DNA of 64,000 bases from Corbicula japonica (GCA_038501625.1 JAZAYU010001063.1:31041-95040), one strand, 5' to 3'; counted from the first letter of the stretch, positions 22,687 through 34,559 are shown. Notes: generated by a model from the letters alone, not told the origin. Made by a program: numbers and translations.

Positions 22687-22860
22687 ATGTTTTAGTATTT
22701 GTATAGTGTAGTATTTATATAGTGTAGTATTTGTATAGTGTAGTATTTGTTATAGTGTAGTATGTGCATAGCATTAAATCCGCTGCAAAAAATGAAATAC
22801 AGTCTGTATATGTATTTTTTTTCAGTTTACATGTACGAATATTACATTTTCTCTTTCTAG

Positions 22861-23044
22861 ATATATCCCTCAATACAAATCACTATGAATACAACGTCCA
22901 CGAGTACAATTGTTCACGGTATGAACGATGTGTTGGGACACGTCTATACGACTACGCTTGTGACCCAGGTGCTTGTGCAACGAGTTCTGAAGGATCGTCA
23001 CAAATATGTAGTCCCCTTAAATGTGGCAACTGTCCTGTGATTTA
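22861..23044 (+). CDS. Cys-rich terminal exon of the Ig gene
   Basis: Acceptor TCTCTTTCTAG precedes a phase-1 exon of ~60 codons ending in TAA. It encodes eight cysteines in pairs (YNCSRYERC, DYACDPGAC, QICSPLKCGNC) and no transmembrane segment or GPI-like hydrophobic tail. The product therefore probably ends extracellularly as a secreted protein with a disulfide-rich tail. Linkage to the Ig exons rests on strand, phase and distance only. Confidence 0.55.
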
Positions 23045-23570
23045 ACAATTTAAGTACTTCCGCTAGTTTGCAAATATTGAACACAAATTTACTGTAAGGC
23101 TTATCTTTTTAAACAAATGATCAACATTGATGAATGCACTGCTTTGATGTCGGAAAATGTGGATTATCAGCTCTATCAGCACAAATGACTCGGGGTTTTC
23201 TTGCGAATGGCTGTAACTAACGTTGATATTCTATTAAGGTTTTTTTATTTAACTACACTGAATCAAGATGCTAACAACACCGATAATATAATTTCTGCAT
23301 ATGTAATTAAAGTAAATCTACTCTCGTCCCCAACACTTAAAACATAATAAGAGACACAATTCACACTTAGTTTTATGGAATTATGATTAAAATCTCAATA
23401 TGCTTTCTTAAACCAATGATATTTAATCGAGGTAGGGGTAAAACAAAAGTCACAAATTGGCAGTTGCTTTTGCAAGAATGATATATCTTAAACTGCATAA
23501 AAATTGCAACATTGTATATCTTACAACGAAATAATCGCTAAACTGATGATTCGTCGAATACAATTTCTAT
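23045..23570. other. Likely 3' UTR/intergenic; nothing recognised
   Basis: AT-rich sequence following the stop codon. No clear polyadenylation signal or ORF was picked out. Confidence 0.4.
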
Positions 23571-24102
23571 GTTATCTTGATCACTATGTTAATCACTATG
23601 CTTACCTCTTTGGTTGCACGACGACGGTGGCAGGGTTTTGAGAGTTTATGAAGTTTTAAACCTGTCATCGTGTTCTTGCTAATTTGAATCCAGGTACTGG
23701 TCTCGGTAAGATCATCTTGTACTCGCTCATTTGGCTTTGCAATGCTATAAGCATTTTATGTTTTATATGTTTGTGTGCTTTTGCATGCAACATTGTTAAG
23801 CTGAGTTGGAGTTATTTCACCAAAACAACTTGTACTTGTTGGTTGATATGAGAACTGTTGGGGCAAGTGCACCTGTTGGTGCACCCTAGAACCTGGTTTA
23901 AACCCCCCGTGACAATTTGTTTTGCCACTGACCGTTCCAAGGCGGTAACTCCAAGGGTTCTCTATGTCGGTATTTGTTTGTGGCGTCTTATTTGAATTGA
24001 CATACTTATAAAAACATGCTCTCTTTACCTCTCTTCTTATTTTTGCGCTGCGTAGGGAGGCTACGTGTTTTGTTGGTGTGGCGATTCCTGATATACATTT
24101 TT
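23571..24102 (+). repeat. Dispersed retroelement 3' region, copy 1
   Basis: From CTTACCTCTTTGGTTGCACG to GTGGCGATTCCTGATAT this ~530 bp matches 61310-61857, where it follows the C-terminal part of an ORF. This copy has only the untranslated part and so looks like a 5'-truncated retroelement insertion. Confidence 0.7.
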
Positions 24103-25484
24103 CACTTTTTTATTGTTAAAATGAGACAAAAGACTACTAAATGGAGAACATATCCGCTTCTGACAGTTTTGTGACTTTGTTTTAACCCCTACCGAATTAA
24201 AATGTCGATCGTTTCCAAAGGCAAAGGGAATTTTATGGTTATTTCATAACAAAACAATTAAAATGGTGTTTATTGTTATAAAACACGTTTGTATTATATA
24301 CGCCGATCCTATACTGAGAAATTAAAAATATGTAGTAAGAACATTGGGCTAATATATTTTAATATATTTTGTACAGATATTTAAAACCCAAAGATATTGC
24401 ACTTTTAAGACCACTGTTAAACAGTCCCAAAAGCGGTCGTAATACTGGGGTTTCACTGTACAGCAAAATGGTAGAGATGATATAAGAGCATGTATTATTA
24501 ATATGAACTTTTTTTCAGTTTTTTTATCAATTCCAAAGAACATATCAAATTACAACATGAAATATTTGGTAACCTGTTACATCGTAATAGTAGATGATTA
24601 ACAAAGATATAATCTATATGTTCTTTTCGAAGTGGTTTTTTTCATTCACTCATTCCCCCTCGCTAACTTTCACTCATTTCTGCATTCATACATCCTCTCA
24701 GTCTTGCACCCATCCACCCTCTCATCACTCATACTCAGGAAAACCAGCGGGTTGACAATTAGTGTTATTATAAACTAATACATCAATTAAATGGAAGTTA
24801 AAGAAAAAAATAAGAAAAATAAGAAAGATTGTTCTACCCCTTGCCGTTTATGAACAATACAAAAAGAAGCGTCATTGTTTGTTATTTTATTATGTGTTTG
24901 TATTTGTTAGAGGAAATTAAACCACTTTTGTCTATGTGTATCGATTTTATTTTTCGGCGTTAGCTGTCTAAGCTCACTTTTGACCTAGTTTTTCGACCAA
25001 TAAAATGTTGTAAATAATACTCGTATTCTATAATTATGCAGTGGGAAAATGAAATAAACTATTTCGATTGGTTGCTATTTACACCAGAGAGGCATCTAGC
25101 AGGGTGGAGAGGTATCTAGTGGGATTTTTATTATTATGCAGCGGGAAAATCAAATAGAATTTTTCGATTTGTTGTTAGTGGGTGTTGTTTACGATTACCG
25201 TAACGATGTTTATATTTTTTGTAAGTAGATCTATTTACCTGGCACTTACATGTTCGAGCATTTTCGTTTTCAAAAGCGATTATTGTATTGGAGAAAAACA
25301 TATCTACGATTTAAATAACTAGTTAAGTCAATATTGATGGCTTAAATACAATTTTATATGGAATATTCTTGGGTGTCAGGTAAACACTTGTGTGCAATAC
25401 ACAGTGTAGATATTTTAGTTCTTAGGTTTCCTTTCTAGTTCCTTTGATACTGCTTGTTAATTTCAAGTTCGAAATACAAGTTCT
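24103..25484. other. No gene; local ~100-bp duplication
   Basis: Two diverged copies of ATTATGCAG(T/C)GGGAAAAT occur at 25033-25082 and 25134-25182. A CATTC/CATC-rich low-complexity run lies at 24650-24730. No exon with consensus splice sites and coding bias was found. Confidence 0.45.
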
Positions 25485-25560
25485 CCTTAGTGTAGTGGCT
25501 AACTCTCTCGCCTCGCAAGCGGAGGCCCAGGGTCCAAGACTCTGGAGGGACACTTTTTTT
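25485..25560 (+). pseudogene. tRNA-like sequence / SINE head
   Basis: TAGTGTAGTGGCTAACTC resembles an A box/D arm and GGGTCCAAGACTC a degraded B box, followed by a T8 run like a Pol III terminator. The acceptor stem pairs poorly, so it is a tRNA pseudogene or SINE head rather than a working tRNA. Confidence 0.45.
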
Positions 25561-26022
25561 TAAGTTAATTTACGTAACAGTTGGTAGATTTCGTTCGTGT
25601 AACAAGCTGTTCTTATTTATATTTATTAAATTTCAAGGACATTTATTCATCTTGAGTATTTACTCTACAAGAGGTATTTTATTGAAACTGATTAAATTAG
25701 ATCAATACTTATAGTAAGACATTGCTTTTTTAATCGACTTATTACCACCGTATGAAATTGTTGCAACAGCTTCAACGTTTTTCTTGAAAGACACTTTCAA
25801 TTAATTTATGAGTTGTCATGACTCAGTCGCTTAATCTCTAGGTCATACTAAGAAGGCAGGGAGGGTTCGTCAACAGCTATAACAAGTAAAATAAAATAAC
25901 TAAACTGTGTCTGCTTCGCACCTCTATATTTCTTTCTTTCTTATATACATGTATATATAAATCTTTTCCATCAACGCCGTTTATCTTTTTTAAAGATATT
26001 TCTTGTTTGAGTTTGCTATGAA

Positions 26023-26128
26023 TTATTCAACTTTCTTTTTCTCTGTCAAATATTTTAAAAATCCATCTATATTTGGTATTCTTTTGTTACATTTATTTAG
26101 AAATATGAAATATTTCGCTGTTAAAATA
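26023..26128 (-). pseudogene. LINE ORF2, last ~35 codons beyond the MITE
   Basis: On the minus strand the frame reads from the MITE edge to a TAA at 26023-26025, with an aromatic/Lys-rich tail typical of L1-type ORF2 ends. Subtracting the MITE and one TA joins this frame exactly to the ORF ending at 27040. Confidence 0.7.
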
Positions 26129-27037
26129 CTGTAGAATCTCGAAAATAAGCGCATATTCGAAAGTAAGCGCATACCGAATATAAGCGCATATGTGTCTTAC
26201 AGAAAATTAATACCCAAAAATAAGCGCATACCCGTCCCTTAAGGTAAAATCTATCCCGAAAATAAGCGCATACCCGTCCCTTACAGTTAAAATATACCCC
26301 AAATATAAGCGCATATATGCATACCTAACTTGCTCAGTGGTTTATGTTTCATTAAGCTGGGAGCTAAATCGGCCTTTCAATTAAAGATAATTACAGTATA
26401 TCTGTATCGTTTACATTGATCAATAAGCGGTATTAGCCATAAAGGTGTGAACAACTCGCATTGCTATTGCTAAAGTGAACCATTTATTCTTTTGTTCGAG
26501 TACAATGAAATAAAGTATTATAGTTTTCAATGTTTGTTTGGTAATATTTACGTGACTTGAAGTATCAATAATTTTGTGCATAGGCAGGTTTGTGTATTAA
26601 ATAAAAAATGGATGAAACTACAAATATATCTAAAAAAAAAACACTCGGAAATCTTACAGCAGAGAAAAAAAAGGAAATTATACAATTTTACAAAAAATGT
26701 CAAAACCAGTATAAAACTTGTAAAGAGTAAATTAATAAATAAACATGCATTTTCAAACACGTCTTTCCTCTTCAAAGACGATAATGTGTTTTGATAATCT
26801 TTGGTGCGTGCGTGTCTTTTAGTGTTATTTTGTTTCAAAAGTAAGCGTATATTCAGCCAATCTAAGCTATAAGCGCATATCAAATATAAGCGCATATTCA
26901 GCGGCTTAAATATAAGCGCATATCAAATATAAGCGCATATTCGGCGGCCTAAATATAAGCGCATATTCAAATATAAGCGCATAAAAGCATCACAAAATCA
27001 AAAGTAAGCGTATACGCTTATTTTCGAGATTCTACAG
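26129..27037. mobile_element. pogo/Tigger-like MITE with ~14 internal ATAAGCGCATA motifs
   Basis: The 909-bp element is flanked by TA at 26127-26128 and 27038-27039. It begins CTGTAGAATCTCGAAAATAA and ends with its inverse. About seven copies of (A/G)TAAGCG(C/T)ATA lie in the first 200 bp and about seven in the last 200 bp, all in the same orientation, with a ~500-bp unique middle. The TA target and TIR suit the Tc1/mariner superfamily. The subterminal motif array looks like a multi-site transposase binding region; this is inference. ORFs inside are short and antisense to nothing known. Confidence 0.8.
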
Positions 27038-28398
27038 TAATACATTTGAGAGCTGCTTCGTTAGGCCCTTTGTTAAATTTAAGAAAAGAGATGTTAAGAT
27101 AATTAATTTCTTCGTTTATATTGTTTCGTTTTAAATAGTCTTTTACATTCTTCCAAAACGTTTGTACGTGACTGCATTCCCAAAACAAATGTTCTATGCT
27201 TTCCACGTTCATTGAACAAAAATCACATAAATTTGAACATGAAAATTTTTGTTTAATCAGAAGTTTATTGGTGGTTATTATTCTGAAAATGAATTTATAT
27301 TGAAAGTTCCTGAGCACAGAGTCAATAGTTGCTTTAAATATATTATTATAGTTATCCTCCCAGTTCAATGTAGTGCTATTAAATATATCTCGCCATTTTG
27401 TTTGGGATGGAATTTGTATGTTATCTTCTGTTTTTAACAGCATATTGTAGAAATATTTGTTAAAATGTTTTTGTTTGACGCTTTTTTGTAAATAAGATTT
27501 GTTCGTATCTTCTTTATTTAAATCCTCTATTTTTATTTTTTTTGATGAATTTTGGAATACATGATATGAGAATGTTATATTTTTATTGATCTATTGGTTG
27601 GATGTCATAAATGCGCTTCATTTCTTCAAAAGAGTAAAACGAATTATTGCGAAAATCGTATAAATGTTCTACGTATTTAACACCTTTATCAATCCATTCT
27701 TTATAGAAAAGGGTTCCCTGAATGTTTTTTATCTTTTTGTTATTCTAAATGATTTCTTTGTTTGGTAAGCTGTTTCGCTTAATATTTAATATTTTATTCC
27801 ATGAGACAATTATGTCCCTCAAAAATATACAGCTTTTTAGTTTTTTTGCTATTTCGTTTTCATCTATATCGCACTCAAATATTAATTTGTTTCCAAAAGA
27901 ATTTAATTTTGAGAGAAAAATATCTTTTATTAGTGTTTTATTATTATCATCTAGTATCTTTTTGACCCAAGTTGCCTTTAAAGACAACATATATTTTTCA
28001 AAGTCAACCATTTTTAAACCTCCTTTACTGTACTGCTGTTTTATTGTTGCACGTTTTATTTTGTCAGGTTTTTCATCCCAAAGAAAATCATATGCATATC
28101 TTTCAATCGATCTTACTGTATTAGCTTCCAAGTTTGGCACTGCAGACATTATATATGTTAATTTAGGTAAAGCAAACGATTTTATAACCGTGATTTTTCC
28201 TAGAAGTGTAAGTTTTCTATGTTGCCATTGCTTAACGCAATTAACAAATTCTTTTATTTTCGGATCGATATTATTTTTATTATTAAGTTCTGTATTATTG
28301 AAGAAAGATATTCCTAAAGTCTTAGCCGATTGAGATTCCCAAATGAACTTTTTATTTTTACAATATTCAATATCCGTGTTTTGGAGTGAGGCCAGCTC
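27038..28398 (-). pseudogene. LINE ORF2 C-terminal region with CCHC finger
   Basis: Two minus frames (28149-27745 and 27443-27045) carry the post-RT region of an L1/Tx1-like ORF2. They include a WDE-type block (FLWDEKPDKIKRATI) and a finger CDFCSMNVESIEHLFWEC (CX2CX8HX4C). Frameshifts separate the pieces near 28390, 28150 and 27740. The last frame is cut by the MITE at 27037. Confidence 0.75.
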
Positions 28399-29436
28399 TC
28401 AATACGATACACTTTTGTCATTTAATATTAATCCAGACACATGTCCAAAATTATCTAATATATTTATAAGCTTTTCAAAGGATCTTCGGGAGCCATCGGT
28501 TATAAAGGTCGCATCATCTGCAAACATTACTGATTTTAACTCATAGCCGTTTATTTTTAAAACTTTAATAATAGGATTTTTTCTTACAAAGTTTGATAGA
28601 AGTTCAATACACAGTATAAACAGATAAGGTGAGAGTGGACAGCCTTGGCGAACTCCTTTTTTAATGTTGAAAAATGGGGATAAGTGGCCGTTGTTGATAA
28701 CACAACTTTTAGCATCTTTATAAAAGAGTTTCACCCACTCAATAATTGACTGATCAAAATTAAAATGCTTTAATGTATCAAACAAAAAATCGTGATTCAG
28801 AGTATCAAAAGCTTTTTTAAAGTCTGTAAAGAAGAGCAGAGCTTCATGTGGTTTATTTTCGAGATCTTCAAACAGTTGAAAGAGCAGTCTTATATTGTCA
28901 TGTATATTTCGTCCTTTAACAAATCCTGCTTGGCTTGAGTCAATTATTAGATGTAGTACTTTTTTAATTCGATTTGCAATTACTTTACTTATTATTTTGT
29001 AATCAGTATTTAGAAGGCTTATAGGTCTCCAATTGTCTATTAGTGTCTTATCTTTATTTGATTTTGGTAGCATTGTTATAATACTTTGTGTTTGAAGTTC
29101 TGTCAGGCTTTTATTAACGTAAGAAAAATTTACTGAATTTATAAAAAACAACTTGAGATCATTCCAAAATATTTTGTAAAATTCGGTGGTGAGGCCGTCC
29201 GATCCAGGGCTTTTATTATAATTCATTTTTTTTAAAGCTGTGGCAGATTCATATTCATTTATTTTATCTCCTTTACAAATTTCATTATCTTGTTCGGTAA
29301 GTGTATACATTGTTTTATCATAAAAATTATATATAGAATTTCCTTGATCCTTATAAAGTTTCAAAATATTTTTTTGTTCGGTTAGAATAACTTCAGGGTT
29401 TGTTACTATTTTTCCATCTATTAATAATTGTGACAT
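28399..29436 (-). pseudogene. LINE reverse transcriptase
   Basis: A 345-codon intact stretch has the RT blocks in order: KSPGSDGLTTEFYK, NWRPISLLNTDYKI, QAGFVKGRNIHDN, FTDFKKAFDTL, GVRQGCPLSPYLF and FADDATF. FADD instead of YADD and the R-Q-G-C-P block are typical of the L1/Tx1 group. It ends at a frameshift shortly after the thumb start. Upstream (29437-29908) the linker is decayed. Confidence 0.88.
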
Positions 29437-29596
29437 TAATTTCTTCTCGGCTTTTCTTTTTTCTAAATTTGCAAAATATTTACTGTTTTTTTCACTAATT
29501 CAATTATTGTTGCTTTAGAATGAAGAATTATTCCATCAATTTTATTCTCTAAAAGTCTGTTTAACTCATCTTTAGAAGTTTGAAGATGTTCTTTTA

Positions 29597-29599
<3 letters not shown>

Positions 29600-29657
<58 letters not shown>
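29600..29657. repeat. (TTA)n microsatellite in the LINE linker
   Basis: About 19 uninterrupted TTA units lie within the LINE ORF2 linker; on the minus strand they encode a poly-Asn run, so expansion keeps the frame. Confidence 0.9.
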
Positions 29658-29908
29658 TTTTAAAATTTGTTGTTCAATTGCTTGTATGTGTTTCTTTAAA
29701 TCGTTTTCTTTTTTTTTGTTATTTTTTTTCCTGTTTGCTGAAAATTTAATAGTTTCGTTTCTGATGTTTCCTTTAATTGCTTCCCATAAAACATTTGGAC
29801 TTCTTTATTAATTTCAGCAGTTGCTAAAAATTGATTTACGGATAATGGTTTGATATGTATTATCAAGTAGTATACTATTGTTCAGTTTAAAATAGCCTCG
29901 ACCTTTTT

Positions 29909-31797
29909 AGCTCACCTGAGCACGAAGTGCTCATGGCGAGCTTTTGTGATCGCCTGAAGTCCGTCGTCCGTCGTCCGTCCATGCGTCGTCAACTTTTTCT
30001 TTAAACGACTTCTTCTCCTGAACTCCTTGGCCAATCTTGCTGAAACTTGGCAGGAATGTTACTTGCATGAAGCTTAACCAAAATTGTTCAAATGGTTCCA
30101 GTCCATTGCCTATCTAGGTCACAGAGGATAAAAATAGATTTTGAACATGAAATTTTTAAAAATCTTCTTCTCTTAAACAGTAAGGCCTAGAACTTTGATA
30201 TTTGGTGTGTAGCATCACCTAGTGGTCCTCTACCAAGATTGTTCAAATTATAGCCCTGGGGTCGAAATTGGCCCCGCCCGGGTGGGGTCATGTGTTTTCC
30301 TTATAAATATATAGCAAAAACTTAAAAAATCTTCTTCTCCAAAACCGCAATGTCTAGAAGTTAGATATTTGGCATGAAACATTGTCTAATGAACCTCTAA
30401 CAAAGTTGTTCAAATTATGGCCCTGGGGTCAAAATTTGCCCCGCCCCAGAGGTCATGGGTTTTCCTTATATCAATTTATAGCAAAAACTTAAAAAATCTT
30501 CTTCTCTGAAACTGTAAGGCCTAGAACTTTGATATTTGGTGTGTAGCATTACCTAGTGGTCCTCTACTAAGATTGTTAAAATTATAGCCCTGGGTTCAAA
30601 ATTTGCCCCGCCTCAGAGGTCATGGGTTTTCCTTATATCAATATATAGCAAAAACTTAAAAAATCTTCTTCTCCGAAACCGCAATGGCTAGAGGTTAGAT
30701 ATTTGGCATGAATCATTGACTAATAGACCTCTAACAAAGTTGTTCAAATTATCAATATATCAATATATAGCAAAAACTTAAAAAATCTTCTTCTCCGAAA
30801 CCGCAATGGCTAGAGGTTAGATATTTGGCATGAATCATTGCCTAATGGACCTCTAACAAAGTTGTTCAAATTATGGCCCTGGGGTCAAAATTTGCCCCGC
30901 CCCAGAGGTCATGGGTTTTCCTTATATCAGTATATAGCAAAAACTTAAAACATCTTCTTTTCCGAAACCGCAATGGCCAGAGGTTAGATATTTGACATGA
31001 AACATTGTCTAATAGACCTCTAACAAAGTTGTTCAAATTATGGCCCTGGGGTCAAAATTTGCCCCGCCCCAGAGGTCATGGGTTTTCCTTATATCAATAT
31101 ATTGCATAAACTTAAAAAATCTTCTTCTCCGAAACCGCAATGGCCAGAGATTAGATATTTGGCATGAAACATTGTCTAATGGACCTCTAACAAAGTTGTT
31201 CAAATTATGGCCCTGGGGTCAAAATTTGCCCCGCCCCAGAGGTCATGGGTTTTCCTTATATCAATATATAGCAAAAATCTTCTTCTCCAAAACCGCAATG
31301 GCTAGAGGTTAGATATTTGGCATGAAACATTGTCTAATGAACCTCTAACAAACTTGTTCAAATTATGGACCTTGGGTCAAAATTGGCCCAGCCACAGGGG
31401 TCGCCCATTTTACATAGAATTATATAGGAAAAATCTTGTAAAAGTCTTCTTCTCTAGAACCATAACACATAGAGCTTAGAATTTTTACATGTAACATCAC
31501 TTTGTGGACCTTTACCACGTTTATACATATCATGACCACAGGCTCGAATTGGCCCCACCCAGGGGCTTATCAATTTTTACATAGAGCTAAATAGTAAGAA
31601 CTGAAGACATGTAGAATGTTTGCTAGTGTCAAACTACACCCCTTGTTCTCTAAAACTAATGCGACTAGACCTTAGATATTTCGTGTTGAGTATTGTAAAG
31701 AGACCCTTTACCAGCATTATTTAAATGTTGGCCCTGGGGTAAAGCTGAAAGTACTTTTGTACTCAGGTGAGCGATACAGGGCCATCATGGCCCTCTT
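29909..31797. mobile_element. Helentron/'pearl'-like non-autonomous element
   Basis: It begins AGCTCACCTGAG with a hairpin GAGCACGAAGTGCTC and ends CTCAGGTGAGCG...AGGGCCATCATGGCCCTCTT with a terminal hairpin. Inside are about eight ~165-bp core repeats (ATCTTCTTCTCCGAAACCGC, CTAACAAAGTTGTTCAAATT, CCCCGCCCCAGAGGTCATGG). There is no target duplication: the LINE reads through in frame if the element is subtracted, and the junction lies in a T run. This matches T-T insertion by Helentrons and HINEs as known in bivalves. It encodes no protein. Confidence 0.75.
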
Positions 31798-32522
31798 GTT
31801 CATTGTTCACATTATTAATTGTGATGTCTACTATAGAATGATCTGAGTTAAAACCTATTTCTATGTTTGTTTTAGTTATTATGTTTGCCAATTCATCCGT
31901 TACTAGAAAATAGTCTAGCCTTGAAAAAATTGGTGGTCTATGATTAGAATGCCAAGTATATTTACGTAAATCATTATGTTTTTCTCGCCATATGTCGATA
32001 AATTGGAAAGTTTCAATTATGTTTAATATTGCTTGTCTACATTTGAAGTGCATGCTTATATTTCCATTTTTTTTCTAATAATGGATTTAATACTGTATTA
32101 AAATCTCCTCCAATAATTATACCTTTTTCTTCTTGTTTAATTAAGAAAGATTCCAATTGTTCAAATATAGATACGTCATCATTGTTTGGTCCATATATAT
32201 TTATAATTGTATATGTTTTTTCATTAATAACAATTTCTATTGCAATTAGACGACCAACTACTATTTCGAAAAATTGAACATCAGCATTTTTAAGATTATT
32301 AGCGAGTAGTTTACATACTCCGGAACTATTAGACCGGCTACCACTGAAAAAAGCTTTACTTTCCCATTCGGTCTCCCATATAGTTTTTGTTTTATCGTTA
32401 CAATGTACTTCTTGGAGAAGGACAATGTCGTGTGATTTTTCTTTCAACCATGTAAAAATGCGTTTTCTCTTAACAGAATCCATTAATCCTCTAACGTTAA
32501 ATGTACATACTTTTGTAGTCAT
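31798..32522 (-). pseudogene. LINE APE-type endonuclease
   Basis: The first frame (32522-32037) starts ATG and shows the AP-endonuclease blocks TFNVRGL, VLLQEVH, NIYGPN and GGDFNTV. A frameshift near 32045 leads to the frame at 32053-31798 with SRLDYFLV and SDHSIV, the C-terminal catalytic His block. Putative key residues (Asn, Glu, Asp/Asn, Asp-His) are all visible but in two frames. Confidence 0.85.
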
Positions 32523-32639
32523 GTCATATTGGGGAAGAGATGATGTAATAGTTCAGTTGCAAGGGGTAGAAGAAAAAAATTGTAATTTTACATATTTGTG
32601 TGATAGTGAAACCTAGCTCTTTAGTATTTTGTTAAAATA

Positions 32640-33900
32640 GATTATTACTTATGTCATATTTTTGCTAGTTTATATCAAAGCTTCTATGATATAAAATTAT
32701 TCATTAACAAATAGCTCAATATTCTTTAATAGAAACAATATCAAATTCAGATATCTATAATAACAAACAACATACACCAATATTTGCATGAGTCAACATC
32801 TTCTGTCATCTCTGTTCTTAGTTATGATCTCTTGTTGTAATTGTATTAATACAGTGTTGTTATTGTTGTTAATGCTTTTTTTTTAAAAGTTGATGTTGTT
32901 CACTGTTTGGTTACTACCTATTTCAAAAACTAATTTATAATGCTTTTGACTTTGATTGAAAAACGTAGTTCCATAGAGCATTAACATAAGCTAACACAAC
33001 CCGAATTGCGTTTTATTACCAAATATTTAAGCATTCGTTTTCTTTTTTTTCATTTTTGAAAGAAAAAAAAAACGTTTAAAATGATTCAACAAACGTATAT
33101 AGAGTTGCTTAGCACGGCGCTTATCATTCTCTTTAAATATCAGAGATTTTGTGTTTATGTTGACTTATGCATTTACATTTATGTCATGTGGTACAATATA
33201 TTTAGTCAAGTTAAAGTATAGTTAAACCGAGAGCAGTAATAAAGTTACACAAAAACAACGTCTTCTGTCATCCTTGCTCTTATACTGTACTGTTGTTAGT
33301 ATTGTTAACTGTTTTTGATGTTGATGTTGTTAGAAATTTCGTTACTGTTTCAAATAACACTTTATAATGCGGATTTACTGTTGTCAAATTACAATCATTA
33401 CATCGTTATGTATAATGTATTTAAATAAGTTCATAATACATAAATACATATAACAATTATATACTAATACAACACGAATAGCTCTTATTTCCAAATACAT
33501 AAACTATTGTTCTATTTTGTCCATGTAGTATGAACTATATAATTTTTTCAAAAGAAACAAAAAACTAAAAAACGTATATAAAGAGTCCCAGCACGGCAGT
33601 TGGCAAGCTGTTTAGATATCAGACACTTTACCTTTGTGATGATTTGACATACGGTAACATATATTTAGTGTATGCAGTATAAAAACAAAGAGCAGGAAAA
33701 AGATTGCACCTATCGACGTCATTTGTCATCTTTGTGTTTTTACTAGACTCTGTTGTAAATGTTGAGGACTGTTTTTGTTGTTGATGCTGTTATTGGGTTT
33801 TTGGCTACTATTTACTTAAAAACTTATACGAAATTGCCAAACGCGACCACCGCCAAGCATTTTAAACATCAACTTTATTCATTTTGGTTTTGTTAAGGCT
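32640..33900. repeat. Three diverged ~460-bp direct repeats upstream of the LINE
   Basis: Blocks CTTCTGTCATC(T/C)(C/T)TG plus TGTTGTTA...GTTACT recur at about 32800, 33250 and 33715; CAGCACGGC blocks recur at ~33110 and ~33590. They abut the 5' end of the LINE on its strand, so they may be 5' UTR promoter monomers like those of some L1 families. Confidence 0.5.
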
Positions 33901-33925
33901 TTTTATTTATATCATGCGGTGCGAT

Positions 33926-34014
33926 ACATATATATACATATACACATATATACACACACACACACGCACGCACGCACGCACGCACGCACGCGCACGCACA
34001 AGCACACGCACACG

Positions 34015-34062
<48 letters not shown>

Positions 34063-34083
34063 ATTTGTTGTTGTTGTTGTTGT
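33926..34083. repeat. Compound microsatellite (ACGC/AC, TA, GTT)
   Basis: TATACA, (CACG)n/(CA)n, (TA)n and (GTT)7 runs follow each other. The 81-codon minus ORF across it is a low-complexity artefact. 34084-34559 holds nothing recognisable. Confidence 0.9.
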
Positions 34084-34559
34084 TGAAGTTGTTAAACATT
34101 TTGCGACTGTGGGTTTCAGATAACAATATAACGTGCATTCAAATAAAACAGTTCAAAATGTCTTGTTACATATTACAATTGCAAATACTTATACAGCACA
34201 AGTTGCATGAAAATATCGACTATATATTTGTAATTGTCATTGCCTTATATGTAATTATATTGTTATTTCAAAGAAAAAATAAACTGAAAATGTATACAGC
34301 TTAACTTAATGGTTGCAGTTACAATAATGACATATATTATATATTCTCTTTATTTCCACAAAGTGATTAGCATGGCATACAAGTAAAGAAGAAAAACATG
34401 CAATTATGTTACAAATGATGGTGATACATAAAGTGAAATAAAATGGTGAAATTGAGTTATACATCACATATATACAAGACAACAAAATGAGACGGAGTTA
34501 TCTATACAACAAATTATTAATTACCTCACAACATAACAAATAACAACTCATTAAGGTTT

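Larger units (their letters stand above)
21563..22764. repeat. 16-bp minisatellite, consensus TAGTGTAGTATTTGTA
   Basis: Units run at about 21563-21665, 21866-21998, 22206-22510 and 22693-22764. The array is interrupted by four separate insertions listed below. It lies in the last intron of the Ig gene. Confidence 0.9.
25920..32522 (-). mobile_element. L1/Tx1-like LINE with two nested insertions
   Basis: In minus order the element has an APE endonuclease (32522-31798), a Helentron-like insertion (31797-29909), a linker, reverse transcriptase (to ~28150), a C-terminal region with a CCHC finger (to 27038), a pogo-like MITE (27037-26129) and the last codons to a stop at 26023-26025. The 3' limit near 25920 is a guess. 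Frameshifts at several points make it inactive. Confidence 0.85.

Noticed and set aside
26548..26895. 115-codon minus ORF inside the pogo-like element
   Set aside because: Phe/Leu-rich, no motif, spans the unique middle of a MITE; fortuitous.
27749..28333. 194-codon + ORF
   Set aside because: Antisense shadow of the LINE ORF2 C-terminal region.
33893..34138. 81-codon minus ORF rich in Cys, Val and Ala
   Set aside because: It is the translation of a CA/CG microsatellite.
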